The position numbers were made by a program, and so were the translations under genes. Positions 42,121-49,984 of a stretch of DNA of 64,000 bases are shown here, one piece after another. The notes beneath the pieces are model-generated. The model was not told the DNA's origin and did not search any database. It worked only from the letters and a program-made list of their open reading frames with translations. Source of the DNA: Aculops lycopersici (taxonomy: Eukaryota; Arthropoda; Arachnida; Trombidiformes; Eriophyidae); the NCBI GenBank assembly GCA_015350385.1, contig WNKI01000001.1:2323178-2387177 (forward strand), written 5' to 3'. Every line of letters starts with the position of its first letter. The first letter of the stretch is position 1.

Positions 42121-42845
42121 TTTGTTTGTTACCAATCAGAATCGTTTGATTAGAACGAAATATAATAATTTTGAAGAGATTTTTGGAAAGATTTCCCAAT
42201 CCTAAGACAAACCTCCACCTGTTGGGGCCCTAAGGCGATATGCAACATAATACGTGACCAGTAAGTCGGTCCGAGCGCCACCTAGACGAAATTCGATTGT
42301 TTTGAGCGAATGCTCAATGATGAATCTAAATCAGGGAAATCACTCGTTCAAGACCAATTGAAAGTTTTATATCAAGACCATTCAGCAGAGAAGATTTAGC
42401 TAGAGTAAAGTGACAATTAGTCTTTTTCGATTCGATAGAGTCAAACTTTAAAGAATGTTCGAATTGCCAAGCTAGTCTCAATTACGATGAGCAGTCGCCG
42501 AATATGCTGTGTGCACCTTTTTCACGTCAACTTCATGGTGCATAACACTCATGCAACTTTGAGCGACCGCAAGCAGCACCAACGGGTGGTAAAGCGTTGA
42601 GCGGAGTGAATTTGCTTGTTTTGATTCGAGATCCTTGCAACAACCTCGTGTGTCCTCCTGGGAGTTTCATTGGGGTCAAACATATTTTTGGATGAGGTCT
42701 GGTTGCACAACTCTATCGGATATTTCAAGAGACTCACATTATCAATCATAACATCATATCTGTCAACTAAAGCGATTGAATTCATATTTATGATCGAAAA
42801 TTTAAGGATATTATAAGTACAATTTCATGCAACAATTCAAACAAA
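42121..42845. other. divergent promoter region ABCG / NDUFB11
   Basis: Contains both start regions. A 58-base block at 42604-42661 resembles one upstream of MRPS10 at 48212-48269. A 78-aa minus frame (42549-42785) over this block is probably not coding. Confidence 0.4.
42604..42661 (+). promoter_or_regulatory. upstream block shared with MRPS10 (copy A)
   Basis: It begins GAGTGAATTTGCTTGTTTTG and ends with CAACCTC....GTCCTCC. By eye it matches 48212-48269 at 41 of 58 positions without gaps, with 19 of the first 20 identical. It lies 242 bases before the NDUFB11 ATG. The function is inferred only from shared position. Confidence 0.45.
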
Positions 42846-43316
42846 ATGTCCAAGTCTAGCTTAACGAAGGCTTTGACAGAGATAACAAAAAAGATTAAAT
42901 GGACAGACCAGAAGGATGTGGGATATAGTGTTCCTAACTCTAGAGACAAATTCTACAACCCTCTACTAACACCTCCACCTAGGAGCCCGTCTACGCCAGA
43001 TGACTTTAAGAATCCACAGCGCCTAGGTCATTGGCAATCCATGGGTTACAATTGGGAAAGTCCGCTGGCAGACAGATACCTGTTTCATGAATATTTAGCA
43101 GCCATAATTTTGGGAAGCATGTTCTTTGCTTGGGCCTGGAATTGGTCGCCTGATCACCGCTTGAAAGACTGGGCTAAACGCGAGGCCTACTTGAGGACCC
43201 ACAAAAGGGAGGCCCTTGGCTTGCCTATCATCGACAAAAATGTTATTGACCCAGATAGAATTGTCTTGCCCACTGAGGAGGAGTTGGATGGATTCAATAA
43301 GTATGTCTCGTTCTAG
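42846..43316 (+). CDS. NDUFB11: mitochondrial complex I subunit NDUFB11 (ESSS)
   Basis: 156 aa, intronless. One membrane helix ('YLAAIILGSMFFAWAWNW', about 83-100) is followed by the family signature 'SPDHRLKDWAKREAYLRTHK', 'REALGLPII' and 'DPDRIVLPTEEEL', matching the C-terminal matrix/IMS part of the ESSS subunit. The N-terminal 70 residues are Lys/Pro-rich and could serve for mitochondrial import. Known role: an accessory subunit of the membrane arm of NADH:ubiquinone oxidoreductase. Confidence 0.92.
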   Translation: MSKSSLTKALTEITKKIKWTDQKDVGYSVPNSRDKFYNPLLTPPPRSPSTPDDFKNPQRLGHWQSMGYNWESPLADRYLFHEYLAAIILGSMFFAWAWNWSPDHRLKDWAKREAYLRTHKREALGLPIIDKNVIDPDRIVLPTEEELDGFNKYVSF

Positions 43317-43985
43317 ATAGTCAAAATTACAAAAACTAGAAACAAATTAAATCGTCACGTCACAAATTGTTATGTTATTTGCGATACACATGATACCAAA
43401 TGAATATAGTTAGATTTAAGGCGAATCCATGCCCTCTTTAGCCATTAACTTTATCATCATTTGATAGTCGTCGACTCAAACAATCCGGACTTGATATCCC
43501 TGGATTCCCAAACTCGTGGCTATACTAGAATAAAGAAAAAAAATCTTATTATCGGGTGCATTCGCCTCAATGTTAGAAGTAAAAAATCCTTATTCTCCAC
43601 TCAAGATTGGTCATCTAGCTACCTTTGCATTGATACATTGTATGATGAAAATAACATAAGTGATAAAAGCAGATCAAAAACGAGGCTAGTATCAGTGGAT
43701 AGAATAATGGTTGAATACAGGTTCGATTAATACAAATTCGCGCCTCATCTTTTGAAAGTTTAAGGTGCGGCGCCTGCGCTTTTTTGACTGTTTGTTGTGA
43801 ACTCGCGGTAAGAGTTCTCGAGCTCTACTTTTACGTCATGTCATGATACCAAGACGAGGCCAATTTGTTTCACCCACCCACCCACCCACCCACTTACAAG
43901 ATACCTACTAGAATCAATTTCCTTAATTATATAAGAAAATTTTATCAACTCACCTTTTAACTAATGTCACCTCGTCATCTAATTA
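43317..43985. other. intergenic NDUFB11 / SIRT1
   Basis: AT-rich, with a CACC(CA)-type tandem repeat (CACCCACCCA...) at about 43870-43892. The 89-aa frame at 43461-43730 has no recognisable features and is not called. Confidence 0.4.
43870..43892. repeat. (CCCA)n tandem repeat
   Basis: About five perfect units of CCCA. Confidence 0.85.
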
Positions 43986-45521
43986 ATGCCAGCTAAGACG
44001 TACAAAATCGGAAGAACTTTCCTCACTGGTCTTAAGCCAATAATTAGAAGACGCGCCAAAATGAGCCGGTTACCTTTGAATTCAACCATGAAGAAGATTA
44101 TAGAAGACTTTGGTTTTGGCACACCAGTGAGACAGATAATACATCAAATGAATCCAAATTTTTATATCGGAAACATGAGCGATGAATATTTGTGGAAAAT
44201 TATACTCGAGGCGATGGAAGAGCCGGTGGGACGCAAGAAGAACCCGCGATTCAATACCATCGAGGATGCTGTAGAACTTATTAAAAAGTCCCAAAAAATC
44301 ATGGTTATATCGGGGGCTGGTATAAGTACTTCAGCTGGATTGCCAGATTTTAGAAGCAGAGATGGAATCTATAAACAAATCCACGCTAAAAATCCAACCC
44401 TAGCCGATCCAAAGCTCGTGTTTGATATTTCATATTTTCGAATCAACCCGAATGCATTCTACCAATTTGCCAAAGCTTTGTATCCAGGTCAATTTGACCC
44501 AACTATTGGACATAGATTCATCCGATACCTAGAGAAACAGGGCAAGCTTCTCAAGAATTACACACAAAATATTGACACACTAGAGCGACAAGCCGGCATT
44601 ACAAGGTTGATAGAATGTCATGGATCATTTGCCACAGCATCTTGTACATCCTGTCGTTACAGAGTCACAGGCGATGTCATAAAGGACGACGTTTTAAACC
44701 AAAGAATTCCCCTTTGCCCAAAATGTCAACAAGACTCTGATGGGCCCAATGATGGTCTTGGTGTTATGAAGCCCGATATTGTATTCTTCGGTGAGCCCTT
44801 AGGTGACGAGTTCCATTCTAGTTTTCAAAGAGACAAGGACCAAGTCGACTTGTTGATTGTTATCGGCTCCTCCATGAAAGTTAAACCAGTCGCCTTGATA
44901 CCTCGGCAATTGAATGAGGATATCCCACAAATATTAATCAATCGCGAACCTTTAGACCATATGGATTTTGACATTGAGCTTTATGGAAATTGTGACGAAA
45001 TATTACAAGAATTGTGCCTTAAACTAGGTGAGAGGTGGACGGAAGAGGTGTGTTCTGAAGGGAGGAGTCCCTTGAGGGAACTGACAGGACCCTCGCATTT
45101 GAGGCCGCCTGTATCTCAACTATCACCGAGACCAGAGAATTCCCGTGAATCCGATGAAACTGTAAGATACTATAACTTACTCACTGGCGAGGATAGTGAT
45201 GAGGATCCGGATTGTGTCGTCATCCAAGGCGGTAGCGAACAAAGTCGCAAGCAAGCGACTGCTGTCTCATCTGAACAAAATGCAATACCAAAAGGAGGTG
45301 AAAGAGAAGCAAATAAGAGGGATGGTAAGGGTGACAGTGATCAAGATTGGTCAGATGTGGAAACTTCTGATAGTCAAGACCAAAAGTCTGACCGGTCCAA
45401 AAGCAAAGTAGAATTGGTCTTACCGGAGGGCTCATATGTTCACCTAAAGCCGAATTACTACCTATTTCCCGGTTTCGAGCTAACAAACAAGCAATTTGAG
45501 AGCCGTGCCACCGACCAGTAA
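43986..45521 (+). CDS. SIRT1: sirtuin, SIRT1-class NAD-dependent deacetylase
   Basis: 511 aa in one exon. Rossmann motif 'SGAGISTSAGLPDFRSRDGI' (about 109-128), 'YTQNIDTLERQAG' (about 192), catalytic His in 'IECHGSF' (about 212), zinc Cys 220/223 and 244/247, and 'IVIGSSMKVKPVALIP' and 'ILINREPL' of the class I signature. The N-terminal 'NTIEDAVELIKKSQKIMVIS' is SIRT1-like. The C-terminus ends with 'NYYLFPGFELTN', resembling the ESA segment that activates SIRT1. It is compact because the long disordered flanks of SIRT1 are reduced. A later Met (44061) could be the start. The stop overlaps a donor-like CAGTAAGT, but AATAAA 47 bases on (45568-45573) supports a true end. Known role: nuclear deacetylase of histones and transcription factors. 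Confidence 0.95.
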   Translation: MPAKTYKIGRTFLTGLKPIIRRRAKMSRLPLNSTMKKIIEDFGFGTPVRQIIHQMNPNFYIGNMSDEYLWKIILEAMEEPVGRKKNPRFNTIEDAVELIKKSQKIMVISGAGISTSAGLPDFRSRDGIYKQIHAKNPTLADPKLVFDISYFRINPNAFYQFAKALYPGQFDPTIGHRFIRYLEKQGKLLKNYTQNIDTLERQAGITRLIECHGSFATASCTSCRYRVTGDVIKDDVLNQRIPLCPKCQQDSDGPNDGLGVMKPDIVFFGEPLGDEFHSSFQRDKDQVDLLIVIGSSMKVKPVALIPRQLNEDIPQILINREPLDHMDFDIELYGNCDEILQELCLKLGERWTEEVCSEGRSPLRELTGPSHLRPPVSQLSPRPENSRESDETVRYYNLLTGEDSDEDPDCVVIQGGSEQSRKQATAVSSEQNAIPKGGEREANKRDGKGDSDQDWSDVETSDSQDQKSDRSKSKVELVLPEGSYVHLKPNYYLFPGFELTNKQFESRATDQ

Positions 45522-45567
45522 GTTGCATGAATTAACTGCAATTCCACACAATAAGTCAAACATGAAC

Positions 45568-45573
45568 AATAAA
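45568..45573 (+). terminator. poly(A) signal AATAAA of SIRT1
   Basis: A canonical hexamer 47 bases after the TAA. Confidence 0.55.
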
Positions 45574-45999
45574 CCTCCAAAATCCCCACCTGGAATAATG
45601 GATTGAGAAATTAAAATACTAGGACTTCTTGTGCTACTTATAACTAAACATCGACAAATGCAAATCTAATGATTGATTAAACTAGATTGCGTCCACTTGC
45701 GACTTATCTCTGTAACTTGTTATTTGGACTTTGTCAAGATTGCTGATGAATCGCATTACATAAGCGCATCTGTCAATCTTGTCTGCCATCCACAGGAGGC
45801 GGTGCCGCAGGATCTGCGCGAAACTTCGTGTCGCTCGAGCTTAAAAATTCCTAGCTGATGCACCATTCTGTTTATTTGGCTACGTAATGTTAGTTCTCGA
45901 CAACAAGTCTTACTCAAATCGATTTAATACCATTACCAATTTATCTAAAATTTTATAATCTCCCCCAGTTCGATATTATTATATTAAGACTCAATAATC
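45574..45999. other. intergenic SIRT1 / BCAP31
   Basis: A small frame at 45673-45858 has no recognisable content. The region before 46000 is the BCAP31 5' side. I see nothing else. Confidence 0.35.
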
Positions 46000-46689
46000 A
46001 TGAGTATTCAGTGGACACTCGTAGCCGGTGTCTTGTACCTTGAGATTGTCGTGGTCGCTCTCCTCCTATTACCATTTCTAAGACCACGAACATGGCAAAA
46101 ATTCTTCAAGTCACGATTCCTTCGAAGTATCGAGAGTCAAGCAAATCTCTACTTTATGGTATTTATAGTCATCCTTATATTACTCTTCCTGGATTCAATG
46201 AGGGAAATGACAAAATATGCCGGGGATTTGAACACAGATGGACCTGGTCGTCATGTTGATACTGAGCTGCAACACTCGATGAAATTGTTCCGTGCACAAC
46301 GTAATTTCTACATCGCCGGATTTGCTTTGTTCTTATTCCTTGTTATTAGAAGATTAGTAACTTTGATTACAGCCTTAGCCCAACTGGACATTCAAGCCGA
46401 GGCCGCGATGAAACAAGCAAAGAGCGCGTCAGACGCTGCAACTAACCTTATGAAGGACGACAAGAAGGGTAGCGGTGACAAGGGTGCCTCTGGTGACAGC
46501 AAGGAGGTTGCCAAATTGAAAGAAAAGCTCGAGGCACTCACCAAGGAGCTTTCGAAAGCGGTGACCAACGAGGAGGCCATGAAAAGGCAAGCAAAGAACC
46601 TAACTGAGGAATATGATCGTCTTCGTGCAGAGCACCAGAAGGTTGTTAAAGATCAAAAGAAGGCAGGAGATAGCAAGAAAGATTCATAG
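46000..46689 (+). CDS. BCAP31: B-cell receptor-associated protein 31-like ER protein
   Basis: 229 aa, intronless, near the usual ~245. The family start 'MSIQWTLVAGVLYLEI' leads into three membrane helices (about 5-25, 45-62, 102-120), then a cytosolic coiled coil (about 170-222) rich in Lys, Glu and Ala, and a C-terminal KKDS that fits the KKXX ER-retrieval signal. Known role: an ER export and quality-control chaperone for membrane proteins, also linked to ER-mitochondria apoptosis signalling. An AATAAA at 46731-46736 follows; the LTV1 gene converges from the other side. Confidence 0.93.
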   Translation: MSIQWTLVAGVLYLEIVVVALLLLPFLRPRTWQKFFKSRFLRSIESQANLYFMVFIVILILLFLDSMREMTKYAGDLNTDGPGRHVDTELQHSMKLFRAQRNFYIAGFALFLFLVIRRLVTLITALAQLDIQAEAAMKQAKSASDAATNLMKDDKKGSGDKGASGDSKEVAKLKEKLEALTKELSKAVTNEEAMKRQAKNLTEEYDRLRAEHQKVVKDQKKAGDSKKDS

Positions 46690-46730
46690 GTATCAACTTG
46701 TTTTTCTTTGATATTTGGGAGACATGAGCT

Positions 46731-46736
46731 AATAAA
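46731..46736 (+). terminator. poly(A) signal of BCAP31
   Basis: AATAAA 41 bases after the stop codon at 46689. Confidence 0.6.
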
Positions 46737-46787
46737 GTGCAAATGAATATAAATATAGATGTAAACCGATTTCTTTAGATTAAGTTT

Positions 46788-46793
46788 TTTATT
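46788..46793 (-). terminator. poly(A) signal of LTV1 (minus strand)
   Basis: TTTATT on the plus strand, i.e. AATAAA on the minus strand, 15 bases beyond the LTV1 stop. Its 3' end must overlap that of BCAP31 or lie very close to it. Confidence 0.5.
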
Positions 46794-46807
46794 TACTTGA
46801 TGAACAC

Positions 46808-48001
46808 TCAAGTTAGTTTCATTGATGGTCGATTAGTTCTCTGCTGCTTGATGAGATAAGCTTGTTCCGATTTGAATATCTGTTGATTCTGCTTCCTCTC
46901 CTGTCGTCTCTCATGTCTATACTCTCTAAGGGCCTTCTTTCTAGCTCTTCTACGCTCTGGAGTTTCATTACTTGGTCTAATGGATAACTTGGATAGAACT
47001 GATGCTCTAGTTGACGCCATAGAGAGAGCTTTGTCGCTTTTGCTTCCAATATCACAATCATCTACTTCCATTTGCGCAGCAGTCATCCTGGATAATGAGT
47101 TTTTCTTTCTAGGTTCTACAATCAACGTGGGCTGATTATACAAGTTTGTGTTATAGGTTAGTATTGACTCGCAATCTACACGATTCTCGCGGCGTTTAAA
47201 CTCGATTTCTACGAGATCCTTCTCCTCTTCGGCTGGATCATCGCCGATAACTGCATTCTTGTGGTGCTCTGACACGATCTCTGGTTGATAGTCGTCGCCG
47301 AAGTTCTTCTTTCTTGCAATTTTCACCTCATTTTTGAGTTGTCTAATTTGGTCTAAATTGGTTAATAGCTCGTCACCTCTAACTTCATTCAAATCTAAGG
47401 CACCTATTTCAGTATCATCGGCATACTCCTTCTCGTAGAGACGCTCAAAATGTTCATCGATTTGCTGCAAACCCTCACTGCGGCGCATCACAGATGAGGT
47501 CATAGAGTAGTTGGTGAAGAACGTTTTATTATCTTCAGAGTCGGCATCACTGATCCCATCTCCATCGAAAGTGATGATCTCCGGTTCAACATCAAATAGA
47601 TTATCAAGTAGATCATCTAGCTTAGCTATTTGATCGCTTTCTAGCACCTCCCCTTCATCCTCAATAAGTCCACCAGCTTGGTCCATGAAATTGTCGTCGA
47701 GCACATTAGCCGGATCATTGTAGTCAAAATCTTTGGACATGGCCTCCAAGATATCAGAGTCAAAGGTGAGGCCGTCGGCAGTGTGAGCTCTTTCGAGCAT
47801 ACCTACCCTAGTCCTTTCCTTAGACGCAAAGACTTTTGGGTCGAAGTCGGGCAGTTCTGCTCTGATATCTTCAATATCACGTCCATCTTTAGGCACTAGA
47901 ACATTTTGAGGAGCATCGAAATCCGCGGCCAGGGGATCTCTCTGGGCTCGGAAAGCAAGCAAGAACTTGACCTTCTTCTTGGTTGATTTTTGGTCACTCA
48001 T
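46808..48001 (-). CDS. LTV1: LTV1 ribosome biogenesis factor
   Basis: 397 aa, intronless, ATG at 48001. The N-terminal signature 'FLLAFRAQRDPLAADFDAPQ' with 'VLVP' matches LTV1 ('H/FRSQRDPLAAD...PQ.VL.P'). An acidic middle part contains 'DDLLDNLFD' and 'FFTNYSMTSSVMRRSEGLQQ' (LTV1 'TRFTEYSMTSSVMRRNEQL' block), followed by 'LDEHFE'-like 'IDEHFERLYEKEY'. The C-terminus is basic ('RRRARKKALREYRHERRQER'), as in the family. Known role: a 40S assembly factor at the beak whose CK1-dependent release precedes final maturation. Confidence 0.93.
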   Translation of the reverse strand: MSDQKSTKKKVKFLLAFRAQRDPLAADFDAPQNVLVPKDGRDIEDIRAELPDFDPKVFASKERTRVGMLERAHTADGLTFDSDILEAMSKDFDYNDPANVLDDNFMDQAGGLIEDEGEVLESDQIAKLDDLLDNLFDVEPEIITFDGDGISDADSEDNKTFFTNYSMTSSVMRRSEGLQQIDEHFERLYEKEYADDTEIGALDLNEVRGDELLTNLDQIRQLKNEVKIARKKNFGDDYQPEIVSEHHKNAVIGDDPAEEEKDLVEIEFKRRENRVDCESILTYNTNLYNQPTLIVEPRKKNSLSRMTAAQMEVDDCDIGSKSDKALSMASTRASVLSKLSIRPSNETPERRRARKKALREYRHERRQERKQNQQIFKSEQAYLIKQQRTNRPSMKLT

Positions 48002-48411
48002 TTACGGACGTTAATTATCGCAGCTGATTGTACAAAATGATCAATATAAAAGTTTCAATAATTATTATCATAAGATTTATAGTGAGAAACTAATTAATCG
48101 ACAGCACTTTAAAGGAGAGAATTTTAAGGAACTCACATGTTCAGTGTTGTTGGCTGCTCAGCGGCACGGTGTTGAAACGGCAACATCAGCAGGAGTAAGT
48201 GAAAACCTGGAGAGCGAATTTGCTTGTTTTGCTTTCAATGTTGTGCAGCAACCTCACTAGTCCTCTTGTCTAGCCCATCTCACGTCACGGATATTGGATC
48301 ATCATTTGTATTGATATTGGTGACTGTGGTTATATGATTCATATTCATGTTTGCTAATCCAAGAAATACTCTAAAGAAAAGCACATATTTATACACAGCA
48401 AATCAAAAATA
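48002..48411. other. divergent promoter region LTV1 / MRPS10
   Basis: Holds the two divergent starts and copy B of the shared upstream block (48212-48269). No gene is visible. Confidence 0.4.
48212..48269 (+). promoter_or_regulatory. upstream block shared with NDUFB11 (copy B)
   Basis: It begins GAGCGAATTTGCTTGTTTTG and continues to GCAACCTC....GTCCTC. It lies 200 bases before the MRPS10 ATG. The similarity to 42604-42661 is described there. Both genes also start with the identical ATGTCCAAGTCT. Confidence 0.45.
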
Positions 48412-48867
48412 ATGTCCAAGTCTGGATTTGTTAGGTTTCTGACCGAGGTTGCGAGGACACCCATAACCCGACGTCTTATTCACACGGGAACACTGCCAGA
48501 ACCAAGGCCCGATGTTTTGTACAGGTCTCTATGGGTCAAATGCATTGGACACGAACCCCAGGTTCTCGATAGTTACGAAACTTTTGTTCGCCAAGCTGCG
48601 GGACATCTGGATATAGATTACGTCAGAACCGAAGAACCGTTTAGATTTATCAGACACAAAACTCTACTAGCAAGCAGACATGTGCACAAAAAGTATCGAG
48701 TTCAATATGAATATCGCGATTACTATAGAAATATTATGTTCAAAAACCTAACCGGCTCGACGGCGGACACCTTCTTGGAGTATATCGAGCGCAATGTGCC
48801 CGAGGGAGTTTGGATGATAGTGGAAAAACACAAGCTCAGTGAATTACCATTCAATAAAGAGTCATAA
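48412..48867 (+). CDS. MRPS10: mitochondrial small ribosomal subunit protein uS10m
   Basis: 151 aa, intronless. After a basic presequence-like N-terminus (Arg-rich, about 1-30) comes the uS10 fold with family blocks 'LWVKCIGHEPQVLDSYETFV', 'HKTLLASRHVHKKYRVQYEY', 'LTGSTADTFLEYIERNVPEG' and 'VWMIVEK'. These are specific to the mitochondrial MRPS10 and not the cytosolic uS10. It is shorter than human (about 200 aa), mainly in the flanks. Its last codons contain an AATAAA (48853-48858) ten bases before the stop's last base region, and it converges on NIP7 with only 17 bases between stops. Confidence 0.93.
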   Translation: MSKSGFVRFLTEVARTPITRRLIHTGTLPEPRPDVLYRSLWVKCIGHEPQVLDSYETFVRQAAGHLDIDYVRTEEPFRFIRHKTLLASRHVHKKYRVQYEYRDYYRNIMFKNLTGSTADTFLEYIERNVPEGVWMIVEKHKLSELPFNKES

Positions 48868-48884
48868 ATTTGCAATATTTTTAT

Positions 48885-49427
48885 TTAGATCAAAGTATCC
48901 TCGTCTCTTAGGTATTCGCCGATGTCGGCTTGATGGAAACAAACTATCGAAAGTGGATCTGAGGTTTGGCAGTCGGTGGTGGATTTGGCTGTTACTCCAA
49001 ATCCTAGCGGCGTATCATTGAGTGAATATACAACTACACCTTGATATTTGGGTGTGTTTTCTGTCAACCTGGCCATTCCAGATTTGAGTACATGATTACC
49101 ATATAAAAATTGCTGCTCTGCATTTGGTTTAACCCAAATCTTGTGCCTGGCGTAAGGGGCCAAATAATTTAGTGCCGTCACATGGAGACGAAACTTTTTA
49201 GACTTTGTGAATTTGCCCATGCAAGTGCCGAAACTTAATAGATGATCTCTATCAATTCCCATAGCTAATTTGATGATTGCTTCACTGCAATAGAACACTC
49301 GGTCTCCATTCATCATGAACTTGTATCGCCCATCCTTCCTCTCGAGAAGGTACTTTAAATTATCACCAATATACTTGGAAACTTTCTCCTCAACGAGCTT
49401 AAATTCCTCCTCCTTAAGTTCTCTCAT
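48885..49427 (-). CDS. NIP7: NIP7 60S ribosome biogenesis factor (PUA domain)
   Basis: 180 aa, intronless, exactly the family length. N-terminal domain 'MRELKEEEFKLVEEKVSKYI', 'RKDGRYKFMMNGDRVFYCSE', 'LLSFGTCMGKFTKSKKFRLH', 'VTALNYLAPYARHKIWVKPN'; then the PUA RNA-binding domain 'AEQQFLYGNHVLKSGMARLT', 'QGVVVYSLNDTPLGFGVTAK' and the ending 'FHQADIGEYLRDEDTLI'. Known role: a nucleolar pre-rRNA processing factor working with FTSJ3 and SBDS in 60S biogenesis. On the minus strand AATAAA (48880-48885) starts on the last base of the stop codon, so its 3' UTR must be minimal. Confidence 0.97.
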   Translation of the reverse strand: MRELKEEEFKLVEEKVSKYIGDNLKYLLERKDGRYKFMMNGDRVFYCSEAIIKLAMGIDRDHLLSFGTCMGKFTKSKKFRLHVTALNYLAPYARHKIWVKPNAEQQFLYGNHVLKSGMARLTENTPKYQGVVVYSLNDTPLGFGVTAKSTTDCQTSDPLSIVCFHQADIGEYLRDEDTLI

Positions 49428-49984
49428 TCTTGAAACTTTTGATTAATATAATAGATTGCAATTTTTTAAATGAACATGGTTCAGATTGGAATATCGAAAG
49501 TTCGGTTGCATCAAAAATTATCACGTGCGTTTAGAAGGAGACAGGCAAACAAGAAACGCTGGTCTCTACTACAGCGTGTTTTTGCATGCATGGCCATGCA
49601 TCGAGTGCGAGAATGGTGCACGCGCTACAAAGGTGCGCACCATTTTTCGACTACAGGTGCCGCGGCAAGCGTTTTACGGTAAGCTCTGCGTTAGCCTTTG
49701 CGACTCCATATTAAATTACGCATGCGCAAGTTGGCTGAGATACAATAAGGACACTTTTATTTGTCGGAAGGGAGACACGGGCTTATGTCTTCCAGTCAAT
49801 CAGCATCTCAGTAAGCGTGAGCAACGAGATAAACGGATTGAAAACTACAAATCTCGATTACACCAACTACAATAGCCATGCATCATTATCGTAATTGAAA
49901 GTTCAATCTCATCAAGAGCAACTGCAAGTATCGGTCTCGTGTCATGAAGATCTAGTACGAGTTCGAAGAACAAATATCACCAAG
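49428..49984. promoter_or_regulatory. divergent promoter region NIP7 / PDZ gene
   Basis: A 14-bp perfect palindrome TGCATGGCCATGCA lies at 49587-49600 and a near-consensus NRF1/Ewg-type CGCATGCGCA at about 49719-49728. Both are in the span between the NIP7 ATG (49427, minus) and the PDZ-gene ATG (49985, plus), consistent with a bidirectional promoter. Frames at 49470-49682 and 49486-49875 have no domain pattern and are not called. Confidence 0.35.

Noticed and set aside
43461..43730. 89-aa frame between NDUFB11 and SIRT1
   Set aside because: AT-rich intergenic, no domain, no poly(A) signal.
45778..45858. a second SIRT1 exon after a CCACAG acceptor
   Set aside because: The phase-consistent reading gives an Arg/Cys-rich nonsense tail, and the ESA-like end plus AATAAA already complete the gene.
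49486..49875. 129-aa frame upstream of the PDZ gene
   Set aside because: No recognisable motif; probably 5' UTR or promoter.
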